Notes: generated by a model from the sequence alone, not told the origin. A stretch of 64,000 nt of DNA from Pseudomonas viridiflava (GCF_900580865.1 NZ_UTBZ01000164.1:62001-126000); one strand, 5' to 3'. Positions 46,112 through 55,281 are shown, counted from the stretch's first letter. Numbers and translations: made by a program.

Positions 46112-46822
46112 ATGAACAGTTTCGCCTCGGCGTCGCACGCTCGCCAGACCACCCACCCCCTGCCCTTCTCCCGCCTGCGGACGCCGGTGGAGGATCTGTA
46201 TCCGCGGTTGTTCGATGCGATTCTCGAGCAGCGCATCGATTCGACCAGCCGATTTACCGAGGACAGCTTGAAAGAGATGTTCTGCGCCAGCCGCGCCGAT
46301 GTGCGCCGGGTGCTGACGCAGTTGTCGCTTGAGCAGGTCATTATGCTGCGGGCCAATCACCGGCCGCGTGTCGCCGCACCTGATCGGGAGCAGACGCGGC
46401 AGGCTCTGCATGCGCGGCGACTGGCTGAAAACACCTTGGTGCGCCTGGCCTGCCAGCGCCCGCAAACAGAAGGTTTGAAACGCTTGCGCGGGTTGATCGA
46501 GCGCGAACGTCAGGCTGTCGCGCAGGATCGGCGTGGGGCGGCCATTCGCTTGTCGGGGGAGTTTCATCTGCAATTGGCGCAAATGGCGGGGAATGCACCG
46601 TTGGCGCATTTTCTCGGCAGTCTGGTGCCGTTAACTTCACTGGCAATTGCGCGAAGTTCGTCACAGACGCACAGCTGTTGCGCGTGGCAGGAACATCTGG
46701 CGCTGGTTGAGGCGGTGGAGCGTGGCGATGCTTGCAAGGCCGGGATGCTGATGAATCGGCATCTGGATCATCTTGAGCAGACCCTGCTGGGTTCAGACCT
46801 TGAGCAATGTGCTGTCGGTTAG
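46112..46822 (+). CDS. GntR-family regulator (FCD domain), second of tandem pair
   Basis: Protein of 236 residues. A divergent winged helix (DSLKEMFCASRADVRRVLTQ) is followed by an FCD domain with SGEFHLQLAQMAGN and MNRHLDHLEQTLL, the usual metal-binding histidines. An unusual Cys-Cys pair (HSCCAWQEH) lies in the ligand domain. It may be cotranscribed with the preceding regulator. It does not look like a recent duplicate, since the two proteins share little beyond the fold. Confidence 0.82.
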   Translation: MNSFASASHARQTTHPLPFSRLRTPVEDLYPRLFDAILEQRIDSTSRFTEDSLKEMFCASRADVRRVLTQLSLEQVIMLRANHRPRVAAPDREQTRQALHARRLAENTLVRLACQRPQTEGLKRLRGLIERERQAVAQDRRGAAIRLSGEFHLQLAQMAGNAPLAHFLGSLVPLTSLAIARSSSQTHSCCAWQEHLALVEAVERGDACKAGMLMNRHLDHLEQTLLGSDLEQCAVG

Positions 46823-46827
46823 ATCGC

Positions 46828-46912
46828 CTTCGCGAGCAAGCTCGCTCCCACAGTGAATTGCATTCGACTGACAGAGTGCGGTCGACTGTGGGAGCGAGCT
46901 TGCTCGCGAAGG
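46828..46912. repeat. REP doublet (inverted pair, outward form)
   Basis: The unit order is reversed relative to most others here: CTTCGCGAGCAAGCTCGCTC comes first and its complement second. It lies between the convergent GntR gene and yjiA. Confidence 0.86.
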
Positions 46913-46937
46913 GGCCATCACTGACAACCAAGATCCA

Positions 46938-47909
46938 TCAGGCAGAAGCCACTTTGGCAAACCCCGCCCGAATCTTCTCTTCCGGCAACTCATCAGCAAT
47001 AAACACAATCACACTCTCCCGCGCCTCACCTTCGGCCCACTCCGTGTCCCAGTCGAAACCGTAAAGCTTCAACACGCCCTGAAACACCAAGCGCCGATCC
47101 TCACCCGCAATGTTCAGCACACCTTTGTAACGCAGCAATTGCTTGCCGTGTTCTTCCAGTAGCTCATTCATGAACTCGCTGAGCTGATCGATATCCAGCG
47201 GCTGATCGGTGCGCAACACCAGACTGGAAATGCGATCAATCGACGGCGCCTTGCTCACCGGACGCAGGCTCAGACCGCCGCCGAGATCGGCATTGAGGTT
47301 GAAGCCGCGCACATCCAGCAGTTCTGCCAGATCAATGCTGCCGTGCTCGACCACACGGATCGGTGCGCGACGGTTGATCCGTGTCAGTCGTTCGCTCAAC
47401 GCGTTGAACGTAGCTTCGTCGACCAGATCAGTCTTGCTCACCAGCAAGCGGTCGGCGAAACCGATCTGCGCCTGAGCGATGGTCTGGCTCAGGTGCACGT
47501 CCGCGTGCGCGGCGTCGACCAAGGTGATGATGCCGTCGAGCAGATAACGCTCGCGCAGTTCTTCGTCGATGAAAAAGGTCTGCGCTACGGGTGCAGGATC
47601 GGCCAGACCAGTGCACTCGATGACCAAGCGATCAAACGCGATCTCGCCACTGTCCAGGCGTTCGAGTAACAGATAAAGCGCTTTGGTCAGGTCGGTGTGA
47701 ATGGTGCAGCAGACACAGCCGTTGGCCAGGGTCATGACTTGCACCGGCTCATCACCCAACAACTGAGTGTCGATACCGGCGTCGCTGAATTCGTTTTCGA
47801 TCACGGCGATTTTCAGGCCGTGCTCGGCTTTCAGAATATGACGCAGCAAAGTGGTCTTGCCGGCGCCGAGGAAACCGCTGAGTACCGTTACAGGTATGGG
47901 AGAAGACAA
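46938..47909 (-). CDS. yjiA: YjiA/CobW-family GTPase (COG0523)
   Basis: Protein of 323 residues: P-loop GFLGAGKTTLL, the metal-binding motif NGCVCCTI (CxCC), the SKTDLV guanine motif, and the C-terminal CobW domain. Proteins of this class deliver metals, chiefly zinc, to targets. The start is TTG at 47909 behind AAGGGG. It follows cstA-ybdD on the same strand with a REP doublet between, an order shared with P. aeruginosa. Confidence 0.9.
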   Translation of the reverse strand: MSSPIPVTVLSGFLGAGKTTLLRHILKAEHGLKIAVIENEFSDAGIDTQLLGDEPVQVMTLANGCVCCTIHTDLTKALYLLLERLDSGEIAFDRLVIECTGLADPAPVAQTFFIDEELRERYLLDGIITLVDAAHADVHLSQTIAQAQIGFADRLLVSKTDLVDEATFNALSERLTRINRRAPIRVVEHGSIDLAELLDVRGFNLNADLGGGLSLRPVSKAPSIDRISSLVLRTDQPLDIDQLSEFMNELLEEHGKQLLRYKGVLNIAGEDRRLVFQGVLKLYGFDWDTEWAEGEARESVIVFIADELPEEKIRAGFAKVASA

Positions 47910-47952
47910 AACTGATCCCCTTCACAAAATGAATGAACAACACAAAAACAAA

Positions 47953-48042
47953 TGTGGGAGCGAGCCTGCTCGCGAATACGGTGTGTCAGTCAAATCATTC
48001 ATCAACTGACACTCCGTATTCGCGAGCAGGCTCGCTCCCACA
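47953..48042. repeat. REP doublet between ybdD and yjiA
   Basis: AGCCTGCTCGCG subtype inside a same-strand cluster, so it may act as a processing or stability element that separates yjiA expression from cstA-ybdD. Confidence 0.88.
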
Positions 48043-48073
48043 GGGGGGATTGCATCAACCGCAGGCTGTCAGC

Positions 48074-48271
48074 TCAACAGCACTTCGGCCCACCCTTGCC
48101 ACCGTAACGGGCTTCCTGACGCTCGCGAAAGAACATCTCGTAGCTCATCACCGGTTTGTCCGGGTGCTTGGTTTGCATATGCTCGACGTAGGTGTCGTAG
48201 TCGGGCATGCCGACCATCAGGCGCGCAGCCTGACCGAGGTATTTACCGAGGCGACTCAGGTCATTGAACAT
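48074..48271 (-). CDS. ybdD: YbdD/YjiX family small protein (DUF466)
   Basis: Protein of 65 residues: MVGMPDYDTYVEHMQTKHPD and the end ARYGGKGGPKCC are diagnostic of the family. It pairs with CstA/BtsT-type pyruvate or peptide transporters, here 15 bases after the cstA stop, and has an AGAGGA ribosome-binding site. Exact role not established. Confidence 0.9.
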   Translation of the reverse strand: MFNDLSRLGKYLGQAARLMVGMPDYDTYVEHMQTKHPDKPVMSYEMFFRERQEARYGGKGGPKCC

Positions 48272-48286
48272 GGTGCAATCCTCTGG

Positions 48287-50353
48287 TTACGCATCCGGCA
48301 GAGCCTGGAATGGCGATTCTTTATCCGTACGCTCTTTTTTGCCCCAGGCGGCGATGCCGACCTTGAGCGCATAGAACAGGATGCTGAAGACCACGAACAG
48401 GAACAGCGTAGTAAGCGTTGCGTTGGTGTAAGCGTTGAAGATCACGTGCTGCATCTGCTCGACGCTTTTTGCCGGTGCCAGCACCTGACCATTGGCCAAC
48501 GCGTCGCTGTACTTCTTGGCCAGCGACAGGAAGCCGATCGCCGGGTTGGCGTCGAACAGTTTGATGAAGCCCGCCGTCGTGGTGCAGATCAACAGCCACG
48601 TGGCTGGCAGCAGGGTGACCCAGATGTAGCGCTGACGCTTCATCTTGATCAGGACCACGGTGCCGAGCATCAGGGCGATACCGGCCAGCATCTGGTTGGA
48701 GATACCGAACAATGGCCACAGGGTGTTGATGCCGCCTAGTGGATCGATCACGCCCTGGTACAACAACCAGCCCCACATCGCCACACAACCGGCGGTGGCG
48801 ATCAGGTTGGCGGTCCACGATTCGGTGCGTTTCAGCGCCGGAACGAAGGAGCCGAGCAGGTCCTGCAGCATGAAACGCCCGGCACGGGTACCGGCATCGA
48901 CTGCGGTCAGAATGAACAGCGCTTCGAACAGGATCGCGAAGTGGTACCAGAACGCCATGGTGTTTTCACCCGGCAGGACACTGTGCAGGATCTGCGCGAT
49001 ACCGACCGCCAGGGTCGGCGCACCACCGGCACGGGCCAGGATGGTGGTTTCACCGATGTCATGCGCCACGGCTTGCAGCGCTTCCGGCGTGATCGCAAAG
49101 CCCCAACTGCTGACCACTTGCGCTACCGATGCGACATCACTGCCGACTACGGCGGCCGGGCTGTTCATGGCGAAGTACACGCCAGGCTCGATCACCGAAG
49201 CGGCGACCATGGCCATGATGGCGACGAACGATTCCATCAGCATGCCGCCGTAACCGATGTAACGGGCGTTGGTTTCGTTATCCAGCAGCTTCGGCGTGGT
49301 GCCCGAAGAAATCAGCGCGTGGAAACCGGAAACCGCACCGCAGGCGATGGTGATGAACAGGAACGGGAACAGACCGCCCTTCCACACCGGCCCAGTGCCG
49401 TCGACGAACTGGGTCAGCGCCGGCATTTTCAGCTCGGGCATGGTGATCAGAATACCGATCGCCAGGGCGACGATGGTGCCGATCTTGAGGAACGTCGACA
49501 GGTAGTCGCGCGGTGCCAGAATCAGCCACACCGGCAGCGATGCCGCGACAAAACCGTAACCGACCAGCATCCAGGTAATCTGCACGCCGGTGAAGGTGAA
49601 CGCCTTGGCCCACACCGGATCAGCGGCAATCTGCCCACCCAGCCAGATCGAACCGAGCAGCAGCAATACGCCGACCACGGAGATCTCGCCAATGCGGCCC
49701 GGGCGGATGTAGCGCATGTAAATGCCCATGAACATCGCGATCGGGATGGTCGCCATCACGGTGAAGATGCCCCACGGGCTCTCCGCCAGCGCTTTAACCA
49801 CGATCAGCGCCAGCACCGCGAGGATGATGATCATGATCAGGAAGCAACCGAACAGAGCGATGGTGCCGGGCACGCGGCCCATTTCTTCACGCACCATGTC
49901 GCCCAGGGAACGGCCGTTGCGCCGGGTCGACATGAACAGAACCATGAAGTCCTGCACCGCGCCCGCCAGCACCACGCCGGCAATCAGCCAGAGCGTGCCG
50001 GGCAAGTAGCCCATCTGCGCCGCCAATACCGGGCCGACCAGAGGTCCGGCGCCCGCGATCGCGGCGAAGTGGTGACCGAAAAGAATGTGTTTGTTGGTCG
50101 GCACATAGTCCAGACCATCATTGTTGAGCACGGCGGGGGTGGCCCGACGCGGATCGAGTTGCATCACATTGTTAGCGATGAACAGGCTGTAGTAACGGTA
50201 CGCAACCAGATAAATGGCCACTGCTGCGACCACGATCCACAAGGCGTTGATCGCCTCGCCGCGGCGCAATGCCACTACGCCCAGGGCGCACGCTCCTACG
50301 ATTGCCAGCACTAGCCAGGGTAAGTGGCGTAGCAGGCTATTATTATTTTTCAT
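48287..50353 (-). CDS. cstA: CstA carbon starvation protein (pyruvate/peptide transporter family)
   Basis: Protein of 688 residues with about sixteen to eighteen hydrophobic segments. Typical family blocks are FGHHFAAIAGAGPLVGPVLA, GAVQDFMVLFMSTRRNGRSL and SSGTTPKLL. It imports pyruvate and possibly peptides when preferred carbon is exhausted. The start at 50353 is preferred to 50425 because the family begins just before the first helix. Two A-rich motifs flank the start codon, suggesting Crc/Hfq control. First gene of cstA-ybdD(-yjiA). Confidence 0.95.
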   Translation of the reverse strand: MKNNNSLLRHLPWLVLAIVGACALGVVALRRGEAINALWIVVAAVAIYLVAYRYYSLFIANNVMQLDPRRATPAVLNNDGLDYVPTNKHILFGHHFAAIAGAGPLVGPVLAAQMGYLPGTLWLIAGVVLAGAVQDFMVLFMSTRRNGRSLGDMVREEMGRVPGTIALFGCFLIMIIILAVLALIVVKALAESPWGIFTVMATIPIAMFMGIYMRYIRPGRIGEISVVGVLLLLGSIWLGGQIAADPVWAKAFTFTGVQITWMLVGYGFVAASLPVWLILAPRDYLSTFLKIGTIVALAIGILITMPELKMPALTQFVDGTGPVWKGGLFPFLFITIACGAVSGFHALISSGTTPKLLDNETNARYIGYGGMLMESFVAIMAMVAASVIEPGVYFAMNSPAAVVGSDVASVAQVVSSWGFAITPEALQAVAHDIGETTILARAGGAPTLAVGIAQILHSVLPGENTMAFWYHFAILFEALFILTAVDAGTRAGRFMLQDLLGSFVPALKRTESWTANLIATAGCVAMWGWLLYQGVIDPLGGINTLWPLFGISNQMLAGIALMLGTVVLIKMKRQRYIWVTLLPATWLLICTTTAGFIKLFDANPAIGFLSLAKKYSDALANGQVLAPAKSVEQMQHVIFNAYTNATLTTLFLFVVFSILFYALKVGIAAWGKKERTDKESPFQALPDA

Positions 50354-50362
50354 TTTATTATT
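50339..50362 (-). promoter_or_regulatory. Crc/Hfq-type A-rich motifs at the cstA start
   Basis: On the cstA strand AATAATAA ends at the ATG, and codons 2-6 read AAA AAT AAT AAT AG. Both fit the AANAANAA motif bound by Hfq with Crc during catabolite repression in Pseudomonas. The motif overlaps the only weak ribosome-binding region. Confidence 0.65.
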
Positions 50363-50512
50363 CCAGCCAGGGTGGACAAGAAAGACAGCCACCCCGAGTT
50401 TAGCGCTTACGGCGCCAAAGGCCATACCCCGACGTTGGTCTAGACGCTTTAGCGATTGGCTGGCGCCCGCATTCGCGGTCTATAGTCAGCGAACCTTCAT
50501 GAGGATTGCGCC

Positions 50513-50881
50513 ATGAGCGAGCACCCAGCCAACCGTCGTCGCTTCAAACGTATTGCGTTCGATGCCAGAACCGAGCTGAGTCAGGGCGAGTACATCTGGC
50601 CTGTCAAGCTGATCGACCTGTCGCTCAAAGGCCTGCTGATCGAACGGCCGGAGCCGTGGCTGGGCGATAAGGAACAGGATTTTTTCGTCGACATTCATTT
50701 GAGCGATGACGTCGATATCGAAATGGACGTGCACTTGGCCCATGAGGAAAACGGCCAGTTGGGATTTGTCTGCCGGCATATCAGCCTGGAATCGATCCAG
50801 CGCTTGCGGCGCTTGATCGAGCTCAATCTGGCTGACGAAGCCGAACTGGAGCGCGAACTCGGCGCCCTGATCGAAATCTAG
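50513..50881 (+). CDS. mapZ: MapZ, single-domain PilZ c-di-GMP receptor
   Basis: Protein of 122 residues, a single PilZ domain. The c-di-GMP motifs are RRRFKR (Arg9 and Arg13) and D35-L-S37-L-K-G40. In P. aeruginosa the homologue binds the chemotaxis methyltransferase CheR and lowers its activity. Residue positions and gene place (after cstA, before radA) match that protein. Monocistronic. Confidence 0.92.
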   Translation: MSEHPANRRRFKRIAFDARTELSQGEYIWPVKLIDLSLKGLLIERPEPWLGDKEQDFFVDIHLSDDVDIEMDVHLAHEENGQLGFVCRHISLESIQRLRRLIELNLADEAELERELGALIEI

Positions 50882-50899
50882 CCATCAATACAAATCCCC

Positions 50900-50991
50900 T
50901 GTGGGAGCGAGCCTGCTCGCGATAGCGGTGTGTCATTCAACATCTGCGTGACTGGTTCACCGCTATCGCGAGCAGGCTCACTCCTACAGGG
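50900..50991. repeat. Mixed REP doublet
   Basis: The left unit has the GGGAGCGAGCCTG form and the right unit the GGCTCACTCCTAC form. It lies between convergent mapZ and radA. Confidence 0.85.
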
Positions 50992-51000
50992 GTCGGTGGT

Positions 51001-52368
51001 TTATTCGAAGAGCGCGTCGAGGGCCTGTTCGAGGCGGGTCACCGCAATGATCTGCAAGCCCGGCGGGGATTCCTTTGGCGCATTGCCCTTCGGCACGATC
51101 GCACGCTTGAAGCCATGCTTGGCCGCTTCCTTCAAACGCTCCTGCCCACTCGGCACCGGGCGCACTTCGCCGGACAGGCCCACTTCACCAAACACCAACA
51201 GATCATGCGGCAACGGCCGATTGCGCAGGCTCGACATCACCGCCGCCATCAACGCCAGATCCGATGCCGTCTCCAACACCTTCACCCCACCCACGACGTT
51301 GAGGAACACATCCTGATCGTGGGTCGGAATACCGCCATGGCGATGCAAAACCGCGAGCAACATCGCCAAACGATTCTGATCCAGCCCCAGCGTCACCCGA
51401 CGCGGGTTGGCCAGATGACTGTCATCCACCAGCGCCTGCACTTCCACCAGCATCGGCCGGGTGCCTTCCCACGTCGCCATTACCACACTGCCCGGGACTT
51501 CTTCCTGCGCGCGGGTGAGAAAAATCGCCGAAGGGTTGGAGACTTCTTTCAGGCCCTTGTCGGTCATGCCGAACACGCCTAGTTCGTTGACTGCGCCGAA
51601 ACGGTTTTTCACCGCGCGCAGCAGGCGCAAACGTCCGTCGGATTCGCCCTCGAAATACAGCACGGTGTCGACCATGTGCTCCAAGACACGGGGGCCGGCG
51701 AGCGCGCCTTCCTTGGTAACGTGGCCGACGAGGAAAATCGCCGTGCCGCTCTGCTTGGCATAACGTACCAGCAGCGCCGCGCTCTCACGCACTTGGGACA
51801 CGCCACCGGGTGCCGATTGCAGTTGTTCGGTGAAGATCGTCTGGATCGAGTCGATCACCATCACCTTGGGTTTTTCCTGCCGGGCCGTGGCGATGATGGT
51901 TTCGATGCAGGTTTCGGTCATCACCCGCAGTTGATCCTGCGGCAAGCCAAGGCGACGCGCACGCATGGCGACTTGCTGCTGGGATTCTTCGCCGGTGACA
52001 TAGAGCGCTGGCATGCTTTTGGCGAGGTTGCACAACGTCTGTAACAGAATTGTCGATTTGCCGATGCCAGGATCACCGCCGATCAACACCACCGAACCGT
52101 CGACCAGACCGCCGCCGAGCACGCGATCCAGCTCACCGGAAGCGGTGGAAAAGCGCGGAATCTCTTCGATGCTGACTTCGGCCAGCGTCTTGATCTGCGC
52201 CTGTTGTCCGGCCCAACCGGTGCGGCCGGTCGGCGCCGTGGCGCCGCCGCTTTCGATCATGGTCTCGGTCAGGGTGTTCCAGGCACCGCACTCACCGCAC
52301 TGCCCGGCCCACTTGGGAAAGGTTGCGCCGCACTCGGTGCAGCCGTACATGCGCTTGGCCTTGGCCAT
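51001..52368 (-). CDS. radA: RadA/Sms DNA repair ATPase
   Basis: Protein of 455 residues: N-terminal zinc finger (CTECGATFPKWAGQCGECGA), RecA-like core with Walker A GGDPGIGKST and the RadA-specific KNRFG motif, and a C-terminal Lon-like domain without catalytic Ser-Lys activity. It drives branch migration in recombination. The start MAKAKRMYGC at 52368 is the family start. Confidence 0.97.
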   Translation of the reverse strand: MAKAKRMYGCTECGATFPKWAGQCGECGAWNTLTETMIESGGATAPTGRTGWAGQQAQIKTLAEVSIEEIPRFSTASGELDRVLGGGLVDGSVVLIGGDPGIGKSTILLQTLCNLAKSMPALYVTGEESQQQVAMRARRLGLPQDQLRVMTETCIETIIATARQEKPKVMVIDSIQTIFTEQLQSAPGGVSQVRESAALLVRYAKQSGTAIFLVGHVTKEGALAGPRVLEHMVDTVLYFEGESDGRLRLLRAVKNRFGAVNELGVFGMTDKGLKEVSNPSAIFLTRAQEEVPGSVVMATWEGTRPMLVEVQALVDDSHLANPRRVTLGLDQNRLAMLLAVLHRHGGIPTHDQDVFLNVVGGVKVLETASDLALMAAVMSSLRNRPLPHDLLVFGEVGLSGEVRPVPSGQERLKEAAKHGFKRAIVPKGNAPKESPPGLQIIAVTRLEQALDALFE

Positions 52369-52413
52369 CAGAACCCCCGACAAAAACCGCGATGATAACG
52401 CACGTGCCGCCGA

Positions 52414-52959
52414 TCAGCGCGGCGCGGCACTACGGATTTCGCCACTGGCCAGACGCGCGGCACTATTACCCAACGGATCCTCGGCATTCAGGTCAGCGCC
52501 CTTGGCTTTCAGTGCATCGAGCAGTTCCAGACGCTTGAACAACCCGGCGTACATGGCCGCCGTCTGCCCGGCGCCGTTACGCTGATCGGGGCTGCAATCG
52601 GTAGCCATCAGACGCCGGGCAATCTGTAATTCACCTTTGAAAATCGCGCCCATCAGCGCGGTGTTGCCGCGTTGGTCCTGAGCGCAGGCATCGGCGCCAG
52701 CGGCGAGCAACCGTTCCACGGCCGGAGCCTGACCGTGATAGGCCGCCAGAATCAGCGCGGTATAGCCCTTGCTGTCGCGGGTGTCGAGGGAATAACCGGA
52801 CTCGATGAACGTATCGAGCATCGGCACATCTCCGCGTCGGGCCGCATCGAAGTAGTAGTCCTGCAGTTGGGCCTTGATCGCCTCGGGACTTTGTTCGACC
52901 GGTGCTGCCCACGCCGCGAACGACAGACAACCGGCCAGCAGTAAAAGACAGGTGCGCAT
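52414..52959 (-). CDS. ankB: AnkB-type periplasmic ankyrin-repeat protein
   Basis: Protein of 181 residues with a signal peptide (MRTCLLLLAGCLSFAAWAAP) and four ankyrin repeats; the clearest are DSKGYTALILAAYHGQ, QRGNTALMGAIFKGE and GAGQTAAMYAGLFKR. In P. aeruginosa AnkB supports the periplasmic catalase KatB, and the two genes are adjacent here too. AAGGAGA ribosome-binding site. An 18-bp-arm palindrome lies between katB and ankB. Confidence 0.92.
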   Translation of the reverse strand: MRTCLLLLAGCLSFAAWAAPVEQSPEAIKAQLQDYYFDAARRGDVPMLDTFIESGYSLDTRDSKGYTALILAAYHGQAPAVERLLAAGADACAQDQRGNTALMGAIFKGELQIARRLMATDCSPDQRNGAGQTAAMYAGLFKRLELLDALKAKGADLNAEDPLGNSAARLASGEIRSAAPR

Positions 52960-52972
52960 AAGCAGTCTCCTT

Positions 52973-53009
52973 GCGCGGAACGGGGCCTGACTCAGGCCCC
53001 GTTCCGCGC
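52973..53009. repeat. Perfect 18-base-arm palindrome between katB and ankB
   Basis: GCGCGGAACGGGGCCTGA, one C, then its exact reverse complement. It starts 10 bases after the katB stop and ends just before the ankB ribosome-binding site (AAGGAGA). There is no T tract, so it is more likely an RNA stability or attenuation element than a simple terminator. Confidence 0.85.
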
Positions 53010-53019
53010 TACGTGGGGA

Positions 53020-54561
53020 TCAGTCGAGCAGTTTGGCCGCCAATGCCTTGACCCGGCTCAGGTCGCCCTTGGCCACTTCCGTGACGCCGGTGCCGTATTC
53101 CGGATCAGCCTTATAAAGGAAGGACAGAATGATGTGCTTGCTCTCGTCATCGGTGCTGGCCAGCGAGCCGCCGAAGCTGTCGATCAGGTCGCGGCGTTCT
53201 TTCTTGCTGAACGAGCGATACAGATCGCCTGCCTGCTTGAAGTTCTGCTCACGCTGGATCTTCGTCTGCTGAGTACTGCCCGATAGCGCCAACTGGCTGT
53301 AACGCGCGTCACGCGTCTCTTCGCGTGGTTGCACACGGCTCGGCTGATAGTTCACACCCGAGTTGCTCGCGCCGAAGTTCATCGCACCGTCCTGATTGCC
53401 ATTGTTCACGACAACTTTTGCCGCGTTGATTGGCAATTGCAGCGCGTTGGCCCCCAGACGATACATTTGCGTATCGGCATAGGAGAACACTCGACCTTGC
53501 AACAAACGATCTTCGGACGGCTCGATACCCGGAACAATATTCGCTGGTGCCATGGCCACTTGCTCGGTTTCCTGGAATACGTTTGCCGGATTACGGTTCA
53601 ACACCATTTGTCCAACTTTTCGTTCAGGAATACCTGGCCAGATCTTGGTAGCGTCTAATGGATCGAAATCAAACTTGGACAAATCTTGTGGCTTCAGCAC
53701 TTGAATGTACAAGTCCCATTTCGGGAAGTTACCTTTATTGATATTGCTCACCAGATCATTGGTCATATGACTGTAGTCCTGACCCTGAACTTTGGCGACT
53801 TGTTTTGGCGTCAAATTATTAAGCCCCTGCAAGCTCTTCCAGTGAAACTTGACGTAATGAACTTCGCCCTTGGCATTTATCAACTTATAAGCATGTACGC
53901 CATTGCCATCCATCTCCCGATAGCTGGCGGGAGTTCCCGAGTTCGAATACAACTCGGTCAGCGTACGAGTGGCTTCGGGTACATGGGAAAAGAAGTCGAA
54001 TCGACGTGAGTCGTCATCGAGATTAGTCCGGGGATCGGGTTTGAATGCGTGGACCATGTCGGGAAACTTGATCGCATCGCGGATGAAAAAGGTCGGAAAG
54101 TTGTTGCCCACCAGGTCCCAGTTGCCGTCGGCCGTGTAGAACTTGGTGGCGAAACCCCGTGGATCACGCAGGGTTTCCGGCGAATGATTACCGTGCACCA
54201 CGGCAGAAAAGCGCACGAAAACCGGTGTACTTTGGCCGGCGGCGAACACCTTGGCCTTGCTCAGGTCGCTGAGGTCGTTGGTCACCGTGAAGGTGCCATG
54301 GGCGCCAGTGCCGCGGGCGTGAACCACGCGCTCGGGAATGCGTTCACGGTCGAAGCGCTGCAACTTCTGGATCAGTTGTACATCTTGCAGCAGCACCGGG
54401 CCGTTGGCGCCGGCGGTCTGCGAGTTCTGATTGTCGCCGACCGCTGCACCGTTATCGCGGGTCAGCGGAGCTGCGTTTACGGAGAAGGTCAACAGGCTGG
54501 CGGTGAGTACACCGAGGGTGCGGCGACGGGGAAAAGCCCCCAGTCCAAGTGCGGAGTTCAT
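53020..54561 (-). CDS. katB: KatB, periplasmic monofunctional catalase
   Basis: Protein of 513 residues (small-subunit catalase) with a signal peptide (RRRTLGVLTASLLTFSVNAA). Heme-catalase motifs: FDRERIPERVVHARGTGAHG with the catalytic His, FVRFSAVVHGNHSPETLRDP, the Asn in GNNFPTFFIRDA, and the axial Tyr in RVFSYADTQMYRLG. Homologues are peroxide-inducible through OxyR; I could not identify a clear OxyR site in the 286 bases upstream. Confidence 0.95.
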   Translation of the reverse strand: MNSALGLGAFPRRRTLGVLTASLLTFSVNAAPLTRDNGAAVGDNQNSQTAGANGPVLLQDVQLIQKLQRFDRERIPERVVHARGTGAHGTFTVTNDLSDLSKAKVFAAGQSTPVFVRFSAVVHGNHSPETLRDPRGFATKFYTADGNWDLVGNNFPTFFIRDAIKFPDMVHAFKPDPRTNLDDDSRRFDFFSHVPEATRTLTELYSNSGTPASYREMDGNGVHAYKLINAKGEVHYVKFHWKSLQGLNNLTPKQVAKVQGQDYSHMTNDLVSNINKGNFPKWDLYIQVLKPQDLSKFDFDPLDATKIWPGIPERKVGQMVLNRNPANVFQETEQVAMAPANIVPGIEPSEDRLLQGRVFSYADTQMYRLGANALQLPINAAKVVVNNGNQDGAMNFGASNSGVNYQPSRVQPREETRDARYSQLALSGSTQQTKIQREQNFKQAGDLYRSFSKKERRDLIDSFGGSLASTDDESKHIILSFLYKADPEYGTGVTEVAKGDLSRVKALAAKLLD

Positions 54562-54847
54562 ATCAGGATCCTCTGGTTGTTTTGGGGCGCATCCAGATGC
54601 GCCAACCCAAGGCTAGAGGCCTGCGACGTCGAACATAAATAGAAAGAACGTAACGCCATGATTGAGAAAATTGGCTTCCCGATCAGCGAGTTACGCGGTA
54701 TTTCGCGCGCGATTGATGGCACTTTGCAAACTAATCGCCGATTGATGTGTCGATAAAAACGGGCATTGTAAGAAGGTGTTTCGCGCAGGACGCGTTTTGC
54801 TGATTTACACTGCGTACACCAAACTCATCTGTAACAAGGAAATAACT

Positions 54848-55261
54848 ATGGGCGTGCTAAGTGAGTTCAAGGCCTTCGCGGTCAAGGGCAATGTGGTCGA
54901 CATGGCCGTCGGTATCATCATCGGTGCTGCCTTCGGCAAAATTGTTTCGTCGTTTGTCGGAGACGTGATCATGCCGCCAATCGGCCTGCTGATCGGTGGG
55001 GTGGACTTCAGTGACTTGGCCATCACGCTCAAGGCCGCCGAGGGCAATGCCCCTGCAGTCATGCTGGCTTACGGCAAATTCATCCAGAGTGTTCTGGACT
55101 TCGTGATCGTCGCGTTCGCGATCTTCATGGGGGTCAAAGCCATCAACCGTCTCAAGCGCGAAGAAGCCGTGGCGCCTACCCTGCCACCGGTTCCGACCAA
55201 GGAAGAAGAGTTGCTGGGCGAGATCCGCGACTTGCTCAAGGCCCAGAACACCCGGCCCTGA
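54848..55261 (+). CDS. mscL: MscL, large-conductance mechanosensitive channel
   Basis: Protein of 137 residues with the N-terminal amphipathic helix MGVLSEFKAFAVKGNVVDMA, pore helix (VGIIIGAAFGKIVSSFV), second helix (FVIVAFAIFMGVKAINRL) and a cytoplasmic end. It releases solutes under hypo-osmotic shock. ATG 54848 is preceded by AAGGAAAT. Divergent from katB and convergent with fprB. Confidence 0.97.
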   Translation: MGVLSEFKAFAVKGNVVDMAVGIIIGAAFGKIVSSFVGDVIMPPIGLLIGGVDFSDLAITLKAAEGNAPAVMLAYGKFIQSVLDFVIVAFAIFMGVKAINRLKREEAVAPTLPPVPTKEEELLGEIRDLLKAQNTRP

Positions 55262-55281
55262 ATTCTGTGCACGATAGAAAC

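Noticed and set aside
54562..54847. OxyR site upstream of katB, and a repeated CGATTGATG
   Set aside because: I could not find an ATAG-type spaced OxyR motif. Two CGATTGATG copies 29 bases apart (54710 and 54739) are too short and lack context to call.
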